Source of the DNA: Salinivirgaceae bacterium
GTDB taxonomy: Bacteria > Bacteroidota > Bacteroidia > Bacteroidales > SZUA-534
Reading direction: 5' to 3'
Assembly: GCA_017557785.1 (NCBI GenBank)
Contig: JAFYYA010000074.1
Span: forward strand, 1 to 32,252
Length of the DNA stretch: 32,252 nt
In this document: positions 1 to 6,826 of the stretch, piece by piece
How the letters are laid out: the number at the start of each line of letters is the position of its first letter
Numbering within the stretch: position 1 is the first letter of the stretch
Notes under the pieces: generated by a model
Told to the model about the DNA's origin: nothing
Databases searched by the model: none
The model's input: the letters and a program-made list of their open reading frames with translations, nothing else
Translations under genes and position numbers: made by a program

Positions 1-70
1 CACAAGTGTTTAATGGCGCAAATAGTTTATTTTCGCGCGATTTTTTTGAATTATAGAAACATATCAAAAT

Positions 71-1483
71 ATGAAACGGAAAATCTCGATTGGAGACATC
101 ACAATGAAACAGGCCGCCGACCAGGCAGGCTATGCTTTCTCATTCAGAGAGAAGATTGAATTGGCCAAAATGTTGGACCGCTTGGGCCTTTCGGTTATCG
201 AAACAGGTTCAATCACCGACGGCAAGACCGACAGTCTGCTCATCAAGTCTATTGCTTCGGCTGTGAAGAACAGCGCTGTGGCCGTTCCGCTCAACATTAC
301 AGAGCCAGACACTGTTGAAACCACTTGGAACGCCCTAAAGGGCGCAGCCCATCCCCGATTGCAGATTTCTGTTCCAGTGAGCACCGTGCAAATGGAGTAT
401 TTCTGCCACAAGAAACCCGCTGCCGTGCTTGAACTCATTGCCAGCCTGACCAAACGCTGCCGCGACCTTTGCGCCGACGTTGAGTTTGTGGCTGAAGATT
501 TCGGCCGCAGCGACAAGGATTTCCTGAAACAGGCCATCGACGCGGCTGTTGGCGGCGGTGCCAACACCATCACCGTTTGCGACGCTGCAGGCAATCTGCT
601 GCCCGACGAGTTCTTTGCTCTTGTGAAAGAGGTTAAGGCTCTTCTGCCCGACGGCGTTAAGTTGGGTGTTCGCTGCTCAAACGAGTTCTATTTGGCCGAC
701 TCGTGCGCCATTGCCGCGGTTCGTGCGGGTGCCGACGAGATTAAGACCGCGCCTTTCGGAAACTTCACCGTATCGCTCGAGCGTTTTGTGAAGATTCTGA
801 ACGTGAAAGCCGACGTGTGCGACACCTGCTGCGACGTTCGCGCCACAGAGCTGCACCGCGCCGTGGAGCAAATCAAGCGCCTGTGCCAGACCAACCGCTC
901 GAAACCGACATCGTTCTCAAATATTGCGCCTGCCGACCGTGCCGACATCCAACTCTCGGTTCACGACTCGAAAGAGACCGTCATCGAGGCCGTCAAGAGC
1001 CTGAACTTCGACCTTAACGACGACGACGCGCAGAACGTTTACGACGCCTTTATGCGCGTAGCTGCCACAAAAGAGACCGTCGGAGCCAAAGACCTTGACG
1101 CCATTGTGGCCACGGTTGCCTTCCAGGTGCCGCCGACCTACAAGTTGGAGAATTACGTCATCAACTCGGGCAATATCATCTCGGCCACCTGCCACATTCT
1201 TTTGAAGAAGGGCGACGACGTGCTCGAGAGCGTCTGCATTGGCGACGGCCCGATTGACGCCGCTTTCCAGGCCATCGAGAAGGTCATCGGCCACCACTAC
1301 GAATTGGACGATTTCCAGATTCAGTCAGTCACCGAAGGCCGCGAGGCTATGGGCGAGACCGTTGTCCGCCTACGCTCGGAGGGTAAAATCTACTCGGGCC
1401 GCGGCATATCAACCGACATTGTCGGCTCAAGCATCGCCGCCTATCTGAACGCAGTGAACAAAATCGCCTTCGAGGAGGCTTAA
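71..1483 (+). CDS. LeuA-like protein (HMGL-like TIM barrel plus LeuA dimerisation domain) lacking the metal-site residues
   Basis: The 470-residue protein aligns over its length with 2-isopropylmalate synthase: an HMGL-like barrel (about 1-330) and a C-terminal LeuA regulatory/dimer domain (about 356-470, ending with GRGISTDIVGSSIAAYLNAV). The residues that make LeuA an enzyme are missing. The RDGxQ motif reads K13-Q-A-A-D17, and the HxHND metal/general-base motif after strand 6 reads R201-C-S-N-E205. The core VEFVAEDFGRSD and ITVCDAAGNLLPDEF segments are kept. By family knowledge LeuA condenses acetyl-CoA with 2-oxoisovalerate using a divalent metal; this protein probably cannot do that by the standard mechanism, so a regulatory, binding or altered catalytic role is inferred. 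It lies 38 bp upstream of the ligase fusion and is probably co-transcribed with it. The ATG at 71 gives a full barrel start. Bases 1-70 show no clear promoter. Family assignment is sure, function is not. Confidence 0.85.
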   Translation: MKRKISIGDITMKQAADQAGYAFSFREKIELAKMLDRLGLSVIETGSITDGKTDSLLIKSIASAVKNSAVAVPLNITEPDTVETTWNALKGAAHPRLQISVPVSTVQMEYFCHKKPAAVLELIASLTKRCRDLCADVEFVAEDFGRSDKDFLKQAIDAAVGGGANTITVCDAAGNLLPDEFFALVKEVKALLPDGVKLGVRCSNEFYLADSCAIAAVRAGADEIKTAPFGNFTVSLERFVKILNVKADVCDTCCDVRATELHRAVEQIKRLCQTNRSKPTSFSNIAPADRADIQLSVHDSKETVIEAVKSLNFDLNDDDAQNVYDAFMRVAATKETVGAKDLDAIVATVAFQVPPTYKLENYVINSGNIISATCHILLKKGDDVLESVCIGDGPIDAAFQAIEKVIGHHYELDDFQIQSVTEGREAMGETVVRLRSEGKIYSGRGISTDIVGSSIAAYLNAVNKIAFEEA

Positions 1484-1521
1484 GAGCATTTAATTAATTG
1501 AAAATCATTTAGGACACCGAT

Positions 1522-4005
1522 ATGAAACTGTCATTTTCAACCCGTGGATGGGCCGATATGTCGTGGAGCGATATTCTCAACAACGCAAGCGAAATGCGCT
1601 TTTCGGGCATCGAGATATACAACGTGTTCAAAACCCCTGAATTTGTGGCCAAAGGCGGGCCGTTCAACAAATACTCGCTAATGGCGTCGTTGCGCGATTT
1701 GCGCGAGCACAAACTCGCCATTCCCTGCTTCGACAGCTCGCTCGACCTTTCGGAGGACAACCCTGCAATGATTGCCGAAATGCAGCAACTCATCGGCATT
1801 GCCGCCGATATGCACAGCCCTTATGTGTGCGCTTTCGCGAAGAAGGGCACCGTTGAGGCCGTGAAACAGAATCTGACCAAACTCATCCCCGTTGCTGAAG
1901 AGAAAAACATCACCATACTGATAAAAACCAGCGGAATCTACGCCGACACCGCGCTGCTGCGTGAACTGCTCGACTTTTTCGCCTGCGACCAGATTGCCGT
2001 CATTTGGGACGTGCACCATCCGTACCGCGACAAGGGCGAGACACCCGCGCAGACCATCACCAACCTTGGCGCCTATGTGAAGCACGTGCACCTTCGCGAC
2101 AGCGACGACGCCAACCGCTACAACATTATCGGCGAGGGCAACTTCCCGATTTCGGACGTAATGAAGGCTCTGTCGTCAGTCGATTACGACGGATTTATCT
2201 CGCTCGAGTGGAAGCCAGAGTGGATGCTCGACTTCACCGACCGCGACGTCATCTTCCCGCATTTTGTGAACTATATGAGCCAGTTCGAGAACACCCGCGG
2301 CAAACGCAGCGAGCTGTATCCGAACCACGACGGCTCGGGCTATTACATTTGGAAGAAGGACGAACTGCTGAATATGACATTCTCGCAGGTTTTGGACCGC
2401 GTGGTTGAGGAGTTCCCCGACCAGTACTGCTTCAAATACACCACTTTGGACTACACCCGCACCTATGCGGAGTTCCGCGACGACGTCGACAATTTCGCTC
2501 GCGCCCTTGTGTCGCTCGGCGTGCGTCCAGGCTCAAAGGTGGCCGTTTGGTGCACCAACATACCTGCTTGGTACATAACATTTTGGGCAACAGTCAAGAT
2601 TGGTGCCGTGCTTGTGACGGTGAACACCGCCTACAAGATTCACGAGGCCGAATATCTGCTTCGCCAGTCCGACACTCACACGCTTGTAATGATTGAGAGC
2701 GCCTTGGACTCGAACTACCGCGCCATTATCAACGAGCTCTGCCCCGAAATCGCGACAAGCACGCCAGGCAAACCGCTTCATTGCAAGCGCCTGCCGTTCC
2801 TGCGCAACGTTATCACCGTGGGCTTCCGCCAGAAGGGCTGCCTGACACTGCAACAGGCTATGGACCGCCATAGCCTTGTGCCGCTCGACGAGATTCAGCG
2901 TATGGCCGCCGCCGTCAAACCCGACGATGTCTGCAATATGCAGTACACCAGCGGCACCACAGGTTTCCCGAAGGGCGTGATGCTGACTCACTACAACGTG
3001 GTGAACAACGGCAAATGTATCGGCGACCGTATGGGACTCTCGACAGCCGACCGAATGATGATTCAAGTGCCTATGTTCCACTGCTTTGGAATGGTTCTGT
3101 CGATGACTTCGTCGATGACGCACGCAGCCACAATGTGCCCGATGCCGTACTTCTCGGCCAAATCGTCGTTGGCCTGCATAAACCAGGAGCATATAACCTG
3201 CTTCAACGGCGTGCCCACAATGTTCATTGCAATGTTCAACCACCCCGACTACCGTCACACCGACTTCTCATATATGCGTACAGGCATTATGGCAGGCTCG
3301 GGCTGTCCGCCCGAACTGATGCGCCGTGCCGCCGAACCGTCGGAGATGAATATGCGCGGAATTGTGAGCGTTTACGGCCAGACCGAATCGGCGCCAGGCA
3401 GCACAATGTCGGCTTGGACCGACTCTATCGATGTCCGCACCGAAACGGTGGGCTACGCCTTCCCGCACGTGCGCTGCAAGGTGGTTGACCCCGAAACGGG
3501 CCTTGAGGTTCCGCCCAACACCAACGGCGAGTTCTGCGCCAAGGGCTACAACGTGATGAAAGGCTACTACAAGATGCCAGAGGCCACAGCGCAAACCATT
3601 GACGCTGACGGTTGGCTGCACAGCGGCGACCTTGCCTGCGTTGATGAGAACGGCAACTACAAAATCACAGGCCGCTTGAAAGATATGATTATCCGCGGTG
3701 GCGAGAATATCTATCCTAAAGAGATTGAGGAGTTTATCTATACCCACCCGAAGGTGAAGGACGTTCAGGTTATCGGTGTTCCCGACGAGAAATACGGCGA
3801 GGAGGCAATGGCCAGCATTATCCTGAAAGAGGGCGAGGAAATCAGCGAACCCGAAATGCGCGAATTCATTATGGGCCGCCTTGCCCGCCACAAGGTTCCG
3901 CGCTATATCGATTTCGTCAAATCGTTCCCGATGAACGCCGCAGGCAAAATCCTGAAATACAAGATGCGCGAGGAGGCTGTCGAGAAATTGGGGCTCAAAA
4001 AATAG
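1522..4005 (+). CDS. Fusion: xylose-isomerase-like TIM barrel + AMP-dependent acyl-CoA synthetase/ligase
   Basis: 827 residues. About 1-265 form an AP-endonuclease-2/xylose-isomerase-like barrel: GIEIYNVF near the start, then VIWDVHHPYRDKG, YVKHVHLRDSD and GFISLEWKPEW, which carry the usual metal-binding Asp, His and Glu. The strand that normally ends in a ligand Glu reads ITILIKTSG, so that Glu may be replaced. From about 286 an ANL-superfamily ligase follows: phosphate loop Y475TSGTTGFPKG, Y618GQTE, the ATP-ribose Asp in HSGD703, hinge G717RLKDMIIRGGENIYP, and the adenylation Lys K809 in AAGKILKYK. All ligase motifs are intact, so it should activate a carboxylic acid to an acyl-AMP and then the CoA thioester; the substrate is not readable. 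The closest feel is to medium-chain acyl-CoA ligases. The barrel may make or modify the acid. The ATG at 1522 follows the LeuA-like gene by 38 bp. Both domains are continuous in one frame with no stop. Confidence 0.9.
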   Translation: MKLSFSTRGWADMSWSDILNNASEMRFSGIEIYNVFKTPEFVAKGGPFNKYSLMASLRDLREHKLAIPCFDSSLDLSEDNPAMIAEMQQLIGIAADMHSPYVCAFAKKGTVEAVKQNLTKLIPVAEEKNITILIKTSGIYADTALLRELLDFFACDQIAVIWDVHHPYRDKGETPAQTITNLGAYVKHVHLRDSDDANRYNIIGEGNFPISDVMKALSSVDYDGFISLEWKPEWMLDFTDRDVIFPHFVNYMSQFENTRGKRSELYPNHDGSGYYIWKKDELLNMTFSQVLDRVVEEFPDQYCFKYTTLDYTRTYAEFRDDVDNFARALVSLGVRPGSKVAVWCTNIPAWYITFWATVKIGAVLVTVNTAYKIHEAEYLLRQSDTHTLVMIESALDSNYRAIINELCPEIATSTPGKPLHCKRLPFLRNVITVGFRQKGCLTLQQAMDRHSLVPLDEIQRMAAAVKPDDVCNMQYTSGTTGFPKGVMLTHYNVVNNGKCIGDRMGLSTADRMMIQVPMFHCFGMVLSMTSSMTHAATMCPMPYFSAKSSLACINQEHITCFNGVPTMFIAMFNHPDYRHTDFSYMRTGIMAGSGCPPELMRRAAEPSEMNMRGIVSVYGQTESAPGSTMSAWTDSIDVRTETVGYAFPHVRCKVVDPETGLEVPPNTNGEFCAKGYNVMKGYYKMPEATAQTIDADGWLHSGDLACVDENGNYKITGRLKDMIIRGGENIYPKEIEEFIYTHPKVKDVQVIGVPDEKYGEEAMASIILKEGEEISEPEMREFIMGRLARHKVPRYIDFVKSFPMNAAGKILKYKMREEAVEKLGLKK

Positions 4006-4080
4006 ATTCACAGAGCGCACAGAGGGGACTAGAGGACACGGAGCGCGCGGAGGAAACGAGAGAACACAAAGTTTAAATAG

Positions 4081-4111
4081 CAAGGCTGCCCGATTGGGTG
4101 GCCTTGTTTTA
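4081..4111 (+). terminator. Rho-independent terminator after the TIM barrel/ligase gene
   Basis: CAAGGC (4081-4086) pairs with GCCTTG (4101-4106). An inner CCC/GGG stem with wobble pairs closes a GATT loop, and TTTTA follows. It lies 76 bp after the stop. The bases between (about 4009-4075) are a degenerate purine-rich CACAGAG-like string of the kind scattered between genes in Bacteroidota; no gene is seen there. Confidence 0.7.
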
Positions 4112-4129
4112 TTATCGACAGGCAACCCT

Positions 4130-4255
4130 GCAACCATTCCCGCCGCCACCGCGTCATATAACTGCAAAAAGTTTTAATTTTGGCGTATGGCGACACAAAC
4201 ACATACTTTCGGGACAAATTCCAAATGGATTCCGGGAGGTAAAACTTCAGGCGGA
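4130..4255 (+). repeat. Direct repeat, copy A (head of mini-cassette 1)
   Basis: This segment recurs at 6607-6733. Over the first 104 bases (4130-4233) only two differences are seen (C/T near 4141 and T/A near 4157). After that the copies diverge gradually, and copy B carries one extra A. The shared part covers the presumed promoter and the first ~16 codons of a small gene. The two copies are 2,477 bp apart in the same orientation, so they could recombine and delete the ATPase gene and one cassette. Confidence 0.9.
4175..4182 (+). promoter_or_regulatory. Possible -7 box (TAATTTTG) just before the small gene
   Basis: TAATTTTG is an exact match to the Bacteroidota -7 consensus TAnnTTTG. No convincing -33 TTTG is seen at the expected spacing. 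The box ends only 4 bp before the ATG at 4187, so a transcript from here would be leaderless or nearly so. It is kept unchanged in copy B. Confidence 0.35.
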
Positions 4256-4354
4256 ACTACAGAAGCTGTGTTAGTCGGTTCAGAGAATGTAATACATAAT
4301 AGAGATTGGAACACTTTCATAAGTTTCTTTGACAACGTCGAACCAATTAAATAA
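4187..4354 (+). CDS. Small protein of mini-cassette 1 (55 residues, unknown)
   Basis: A 55-residue reading frame beginning MATQTHTFGTNSKWIPGGK and ending FFDNVEPIK. I do not recognise it. It is supported by a related frame in copy B. That copy is near-identical for its first 16 residues; after undoing one inserted A it continues with KTSGG, EAVL and a VIHN/VITHN match, so similarity extends past the near-identical DNA at the protein level. No signal peptide or membrane segment is visible. It ends 7 bp before the next gene, suggesting translational coupling. The conserved head and changing tail resemble the organisation of polymorphic effector genes, but no toxin motif is visible, so that is only an analogy. 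An antisense frame across the same repeat also exists and cannot be fully excluded. Confidence 0.55.
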   Translation: MATQTHTFGTNSKWIPGGKTSGGTTEAVLVGSENVIHNRDWNTFISFFDNVEPIK

Positions 4355-4361
4355 CAAAAGA

Positions 4362-4862
4362 ATGAGAGAATACAATTTTATATATGCAATTGAGCATAAT
4401 GAAGTACAACAATATCTTTTAGGTGAAGGAAAATACTTTATTCCAGAACGAGAGTATTGCAATAGACCATTGCACGATATAGGAAGTGCAATGCATGATA
4501 TAAGACTTTGCTTAGCCAATAAATTAATTGACGAGCAAAAAACGTATGATATAATAGACGAGCATTTTATTAAAATATTAAGTAGTAATAATAGTCCAGA
4601 AACATTATTAAACGTAAGCATGTATATATGGGCCTATTTTGTTGACTTTGTGGAGGAAAAGAAGTTAACAACGGAGTGGCACATTTCTGATGAATTGTTG
4701 TCGTTAATACGAGCAGGCTACCGACGTTATATTGATGATGGCAAGCGTTGTGTTGTATCTGAAGAACAGATGAAACAGTGCGAATTGTACAAAACGACAT
4801 TTAAAGAATTATTGGAAACTAGAAGGCGCTTATTTAAAGAAAGATTTAATTTAGAAATTTAA
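4362..4862 (+). CDS. Partner protein of mini-cassette 1, immunity-like in character (unknown)
   Basis: I start this at the ATG at 4362 (MREYNFIYAIEHNEVQQYLL) rather than an in-frame TTG at 4329. The start then lines up with the paralogue at 6823, and 4329 lies inside the preceding gene. It has 167 residues, is acidic, looks mostly helical, and has no signal peptide or transmembrane segment. It shares with the protein at 6823-7281 the pattern AIExxExxxxLxGEGxY near the N-terminus and a similar helical middle (LLNVSMYIWAYFVDF against RLYNSIIMLFDYAND). Identity is otherwise low. It is much more AT-rich than the genes on either side, which suggests separate ancestry. Size, helical content and position behind a small variable gene resemble immunity proteins of polymorphic toxin systems; that is inference. 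No family is recognised. Confidence 0.75.
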   Translation: MREYNFIYAIEHNEVQQYLLGEGKYFIPEREYCNRPLHDIGSAMHDIRLCLANKLIDEQKTYDIIDEHFIKILSSNNSPETLLNVSMYIWAYFVDFVEEKKLTTEWHISDELLSLIRAGYRRYIDDGKRCVVSEEQMKQCELYKTTFKELLETRRRLFKERFNLEI

Positions 4863-5002
4863 AACTATTGTCCTATTAAAAGCAGACTTGTTGCTCTCGG
4901 AAATGATTGAGAAACAATATTATATATAGATTATATAATGGATGTTCCTACTGATATGAGGAGCATAAAGATTCTTCGTAAAATACTATCACTCTGTGTA
5001 AT

Positions 5003-5064
5003 CAGTGTCATCTGTGCGAGAAAGAAATCCGTTAAATCTGCGTTCCCGATAGTTATCAGGACTG
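5003..5064 (+). repeat. Dispersed intergenic repeat, copy 1
   Basis: Bases 5025-5064 match 7336-7375 at 36 of 40 positions, and 5003-5020 match 7440-7457 at 17 of 18. The two blocks appear in opposite order in the two places, so this is a modular, shuffled non-coding element rather than a duplicated gene. The CCCGAT-ATC core is a decayed version of the palindromes at 7356-7439. It lies inside the 388-bp gene-free stretch 4863-5250, which is otherwise filled by the tandem repeats listed next. Confidence 0.7.
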
Positions 5065-5088
5065 TCAAGGGGTGTATGCGGGGAAACA

Positions 5089-5131
5089 TTTTCGCCAACT
5101 CGCCGAACAAATTTTCGCCAACTCGCCGAAC
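5089..5131 (+). repeat. Tandem repeat, two 20-bp copies 23 bp apart
   Basis: TTTTCGCCAACTCGCCGAAC is present exactly at 5089-5108 and again at 5112-5131, joined by three bases. It lies upstream of the 33-bp-period repeats and about 120 bp before the ATPase start. It may be a protein-binding site or a small mobile repeat. Confidence 0.85.
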
Positions 5132-5167
5132 GAATGGAAAAATGTATAATTCGATTACGCGCAAACT

Positions 5168-5248
5168 TGCAAAAAGTTACTACTTTTAAGCAAAACATTC
5201 TGCAAAAAGTTACTATATTTGTGTCGTAAAACTTGCAATAAGTTACTG
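5168..5248 (+). promoter_or_regulatory. Three direct repeats with exact 33-bp period (candidate operator) before the ATPase gene
   Basis: TGCAAAAAGTTACTA occurs exactly at 5168-5182 and 5201-5215, and as TGCAATAAGTTACTG at 5234-5248, two bases before the ATG at 5251. Both spacings are 33 bp, about three helical turns, so bound proteins would sit on the same face. The end of the second copy overlaps an exact -7 box. This is the geometry of an operator that shuts off its own gene, or of iterons. The string TGCAAAAAGTT also appears 20-30 bp before the small-gene starts at 4187 and 6664, hinting at a shared regulator. Confidence 0.75.
5214..5221 (+). promoter_or_regulatory. -7 box TATATTTG of the ATPase gene
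   Basis: Exact TAnnTTTG match 29 bp before the ATG at 5251. It overlaps the end of the second 33-bp-period repeat, and the third repeat lies within the predicted leader. No clean -33 TTTG is visible, as would fit a promoter that is weak or controlled. Confidence 0.5.
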
Positions 5249-5250
5249 CT

Positions 5251-6552
5251 ATGAATATCAGCCGCAAGATTATCAACGATTTAATCAAATGGAAGAATAA
5301 ACCACAAAAAGAAGCTCTGCTTATATGCGGTGCAAGGCAGGTGGGAAAGACAACCATTGTCCGCCAATTTGGGCGTAAGCACTACAAGCATTTTGTGGAA
5401 ATCAACTTTGAGCAAAGCCCCGAGGTGCGGCAAGCCTTTGAGGGCAACCGCGACGCCGATTCCATTATCGGCCGCTTGAGCGTAATGGGCTACGGGCCGT
5501 TTGTCGAGCGGCAGACGCTTGTGTTTTTCGACGAGATTCAAAGTTGTCCCAATGCCCGCACGGCGATAAAATTTTTGGTTGAGGACGGACGGTTCGACTA
5601 TATCGAGACGGGCTCGCTTTTGGGTATCAACTATGCCAATGTCAGCAGTTATCCCGTTGGTTTTGAGCGACAAATACAGATGTATCCGCTCGATTTTGAG
5701 GAATGGCTTTGGGCAAATGGAGTGAGTGCGCAAGTTGTTGATTCTGTGCGGAAATCATACACCAACGAAGTGCCCGTCGACAGTTTTCTGCACGAGCAGC
5801 TGATGAAGCATTATCGGGCGTTTCTGATTGTTGGAGGAATGCCCAAAGTGGCCGCAACATATCTTGAAAATCCCGATTTCGCCGAGACGCTCAATCAGCA
5901 ACGAATCATTATCGACAGTTATCGGCTTGATATTGCGAAATATGCGGGTGGGCAAAAAACGCGGGCAAAACGTTTTTTCGATGCCATTCCGTCGCAACTT
6001 GCCAAGGAGAAAAAGCGGTTTGTGCTTTCCGATTTGGAAAAGACCGCAAGTATGCAGAAATACGAGGATGCGGCGCAGTGGTTATCAGATGCAGGAGTGG
6101 CTGTTTTCTGCTACAATACCCATTCGCTCGAGTTGCCGTTTGAACAGTACGAGAGTCGTAACTTATTCAAAGTGTATTTGTTAGATACAGGTTTGCTTTG
6201 CAATATGTGGGGCACCGATGTTCAGTGGCAGGTGCTGCAAGGCGACCTTGCTATAAACGAGGGCGCGCTGACCGAGAATTTAGTTGCCGCCGAACTTGTC
6301 AAACACGGCCATAATCTTCATTATTACGACTATAAGAGCCGAAACGAACTCGATTTTCTTATTCAGGAACAAAACCGATTGTCGATTTTAGAAGTAAAAT
6401 CAGGCAAAGAATACAAGAAACATACGTCGCTAACCAACACATTGTTAGATAATTCGGCAAAAATCGGGCGCAGTGTGGTTTTCTGCAAGTTCAATGTCGA
6501 AAAAACTGACCAAATAACATATCTCCCGCTTTATATGGCAATGTTTGTGTAA
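5251..6552 (+). CDS. AAA_14 / DUF4143 family ATPase
   Basis: 433 residues. The N-terminal P-loop domain has Walker A G27ARQVGKTT and Walker B TLVFFD94E95IQ, followed by IETGSLLGI, the sensor region typical of AAA_14. The C-terminal half is DUF4143. Its end carries ELDFLI followed by ILEVKSG, the spacing of a PD-(D/E)XK nuclease-like fold, with an E-K pair but of unproven activity. Such proteins are very abundant and often multicopy in Bacteroidota; their role is unknown, with toxin-antitoxin, mobile-element and DNA-binding roles suggested by fold only. The ATG at 5251 is preceded by the three-repeat candidate operator. The gene sits between the two mini-cassettes, within the segment that recombination of the direct repeats would remove. 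Its codon use is intermediate between the AT-rich cassettes and the flanking core genes. Confidence 0.9.
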   Translation: MNISRKIINDLIKWKNKPQKEALLICGARQVGKTTIVRQFGRKHYKHFVEINFEQSPEVRQAFEGNRDADSIIGRLSVMGYGPFVERQTLVFFDEIQSCPNARTAIKFLVEDGRFDYIETGSLLGINYANVSSYPVGFERQIQMYPLDFEEWLWANGVSAQVVDSVRKSYTNEVPVDSFLHEQLMKHYRAFLIVGGMPKVAATYLENPDFAETLNQQRIIIDSYRLDIAKYAGGQKTRAKRFFDAIPSQLAKEKKRFVLSDLEKTASMQKYEDAAQWLSDAGVAVFCYNTHSLELPFEQYESRNLFKVYLLDTGLLCNMWGTDVQWQVLQGDLAINEGALTENLVAAELVKHGHNLHYYDYKSRNELDFLIQEQNRLSILEVKSGKEYKKHTSLTNTLLDNSAKIGRSVVFCKFNVEKTDQITYLPLYMAMFV

Positions 6553-6606
6553 ACATTCTTATTCGCAAAAATTGTAGGAATGCACTGCGTACGTCCGCAT
6601 AGACCC

Positions 6607-6733
6607 GCAACCATTCCTGCCGCCACCGCGTCAAATAACTGCAAAAAGTTTTAATTTTGGCGTATGGCGACACAAACACATACTTTCGGGACAAATTCCA
6701 AATGGATTCCAGGTGAAAAAAACTTCAGGTGGA
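6607..6733 (+). repeat. Direct repeat, copy B (head of mini-cassette 2)
   Basis: Near-identical to 4130-4255 (two mismatches in the first 104 bases). It contains the same TGCAAAAAGTT string, the same TAATTTTG box (6652-6659) and the same ATG context. It begins about 55 bp after the end of the ATPase gene. Confidence 0.9.
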
Positions 6734-6826
6734 TGTAATGAAGCCGTCTTGGATAATATGGTCATTACGCATAATAATGATATTAAAAAATTGAAAAATT
6801 GTTTTTCAATAAAAGAATACAAATGA
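6664..6826 (+). pseudogene. Frameshifted copy of the mini-cassette small gene
   Basis: From the ATG at 6664 the frame reads MATQTHTFGTNSKWIPGEK and then stops at 6736-6738, after 24 codons. The shift falls in a run of seven A (6714-6720), where copy A has a shorter non-repetitive stretch. Removing one A restores KTSGG, EAVL, a VITHNND segment and a frame that runs to a TGA at 6824-6826. That TGA overlaps the ATG of the next gene (ATGA at 6823-6826), a classic coupling arrangement, so the shifted frame is likely the ancestral or functional one. Options are a true pseudogene, slippage at A7 giving some full-length product, or a sequencing error. Confidence 0.6.

Noticed and set aside
1-70. Promoter for the LeuA-like gene
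   Set aside because: Only a poor TATTTTCG box is seen and the upstream context is cut off by the window edge.
688-1297. Antisense frames inside the LeuA-like, ligase, sbcC and dnaE genes
   Set aside because: Long shadow frames are expected in these GC-rich coding regions; none shows a recognisable domain, and all lie opposite clear genes.
4029-4217. Minus-strand frame beginning SRKYVFVSPYAKIKTF, repeated at 6491-6694
   Set aside because: It is the antisense of the direct repeat. Both need TTG starts, and beyond the shared DNA the two frames do not resemble each other, while the plus-strand frames do.
5168-5248. CRISPR-like short array (15-bp repeats every 33 bp)
   Set aside because: Only three units with 18-bp gaps, overlapping a promoter box and a start codon; better explained as an operator.
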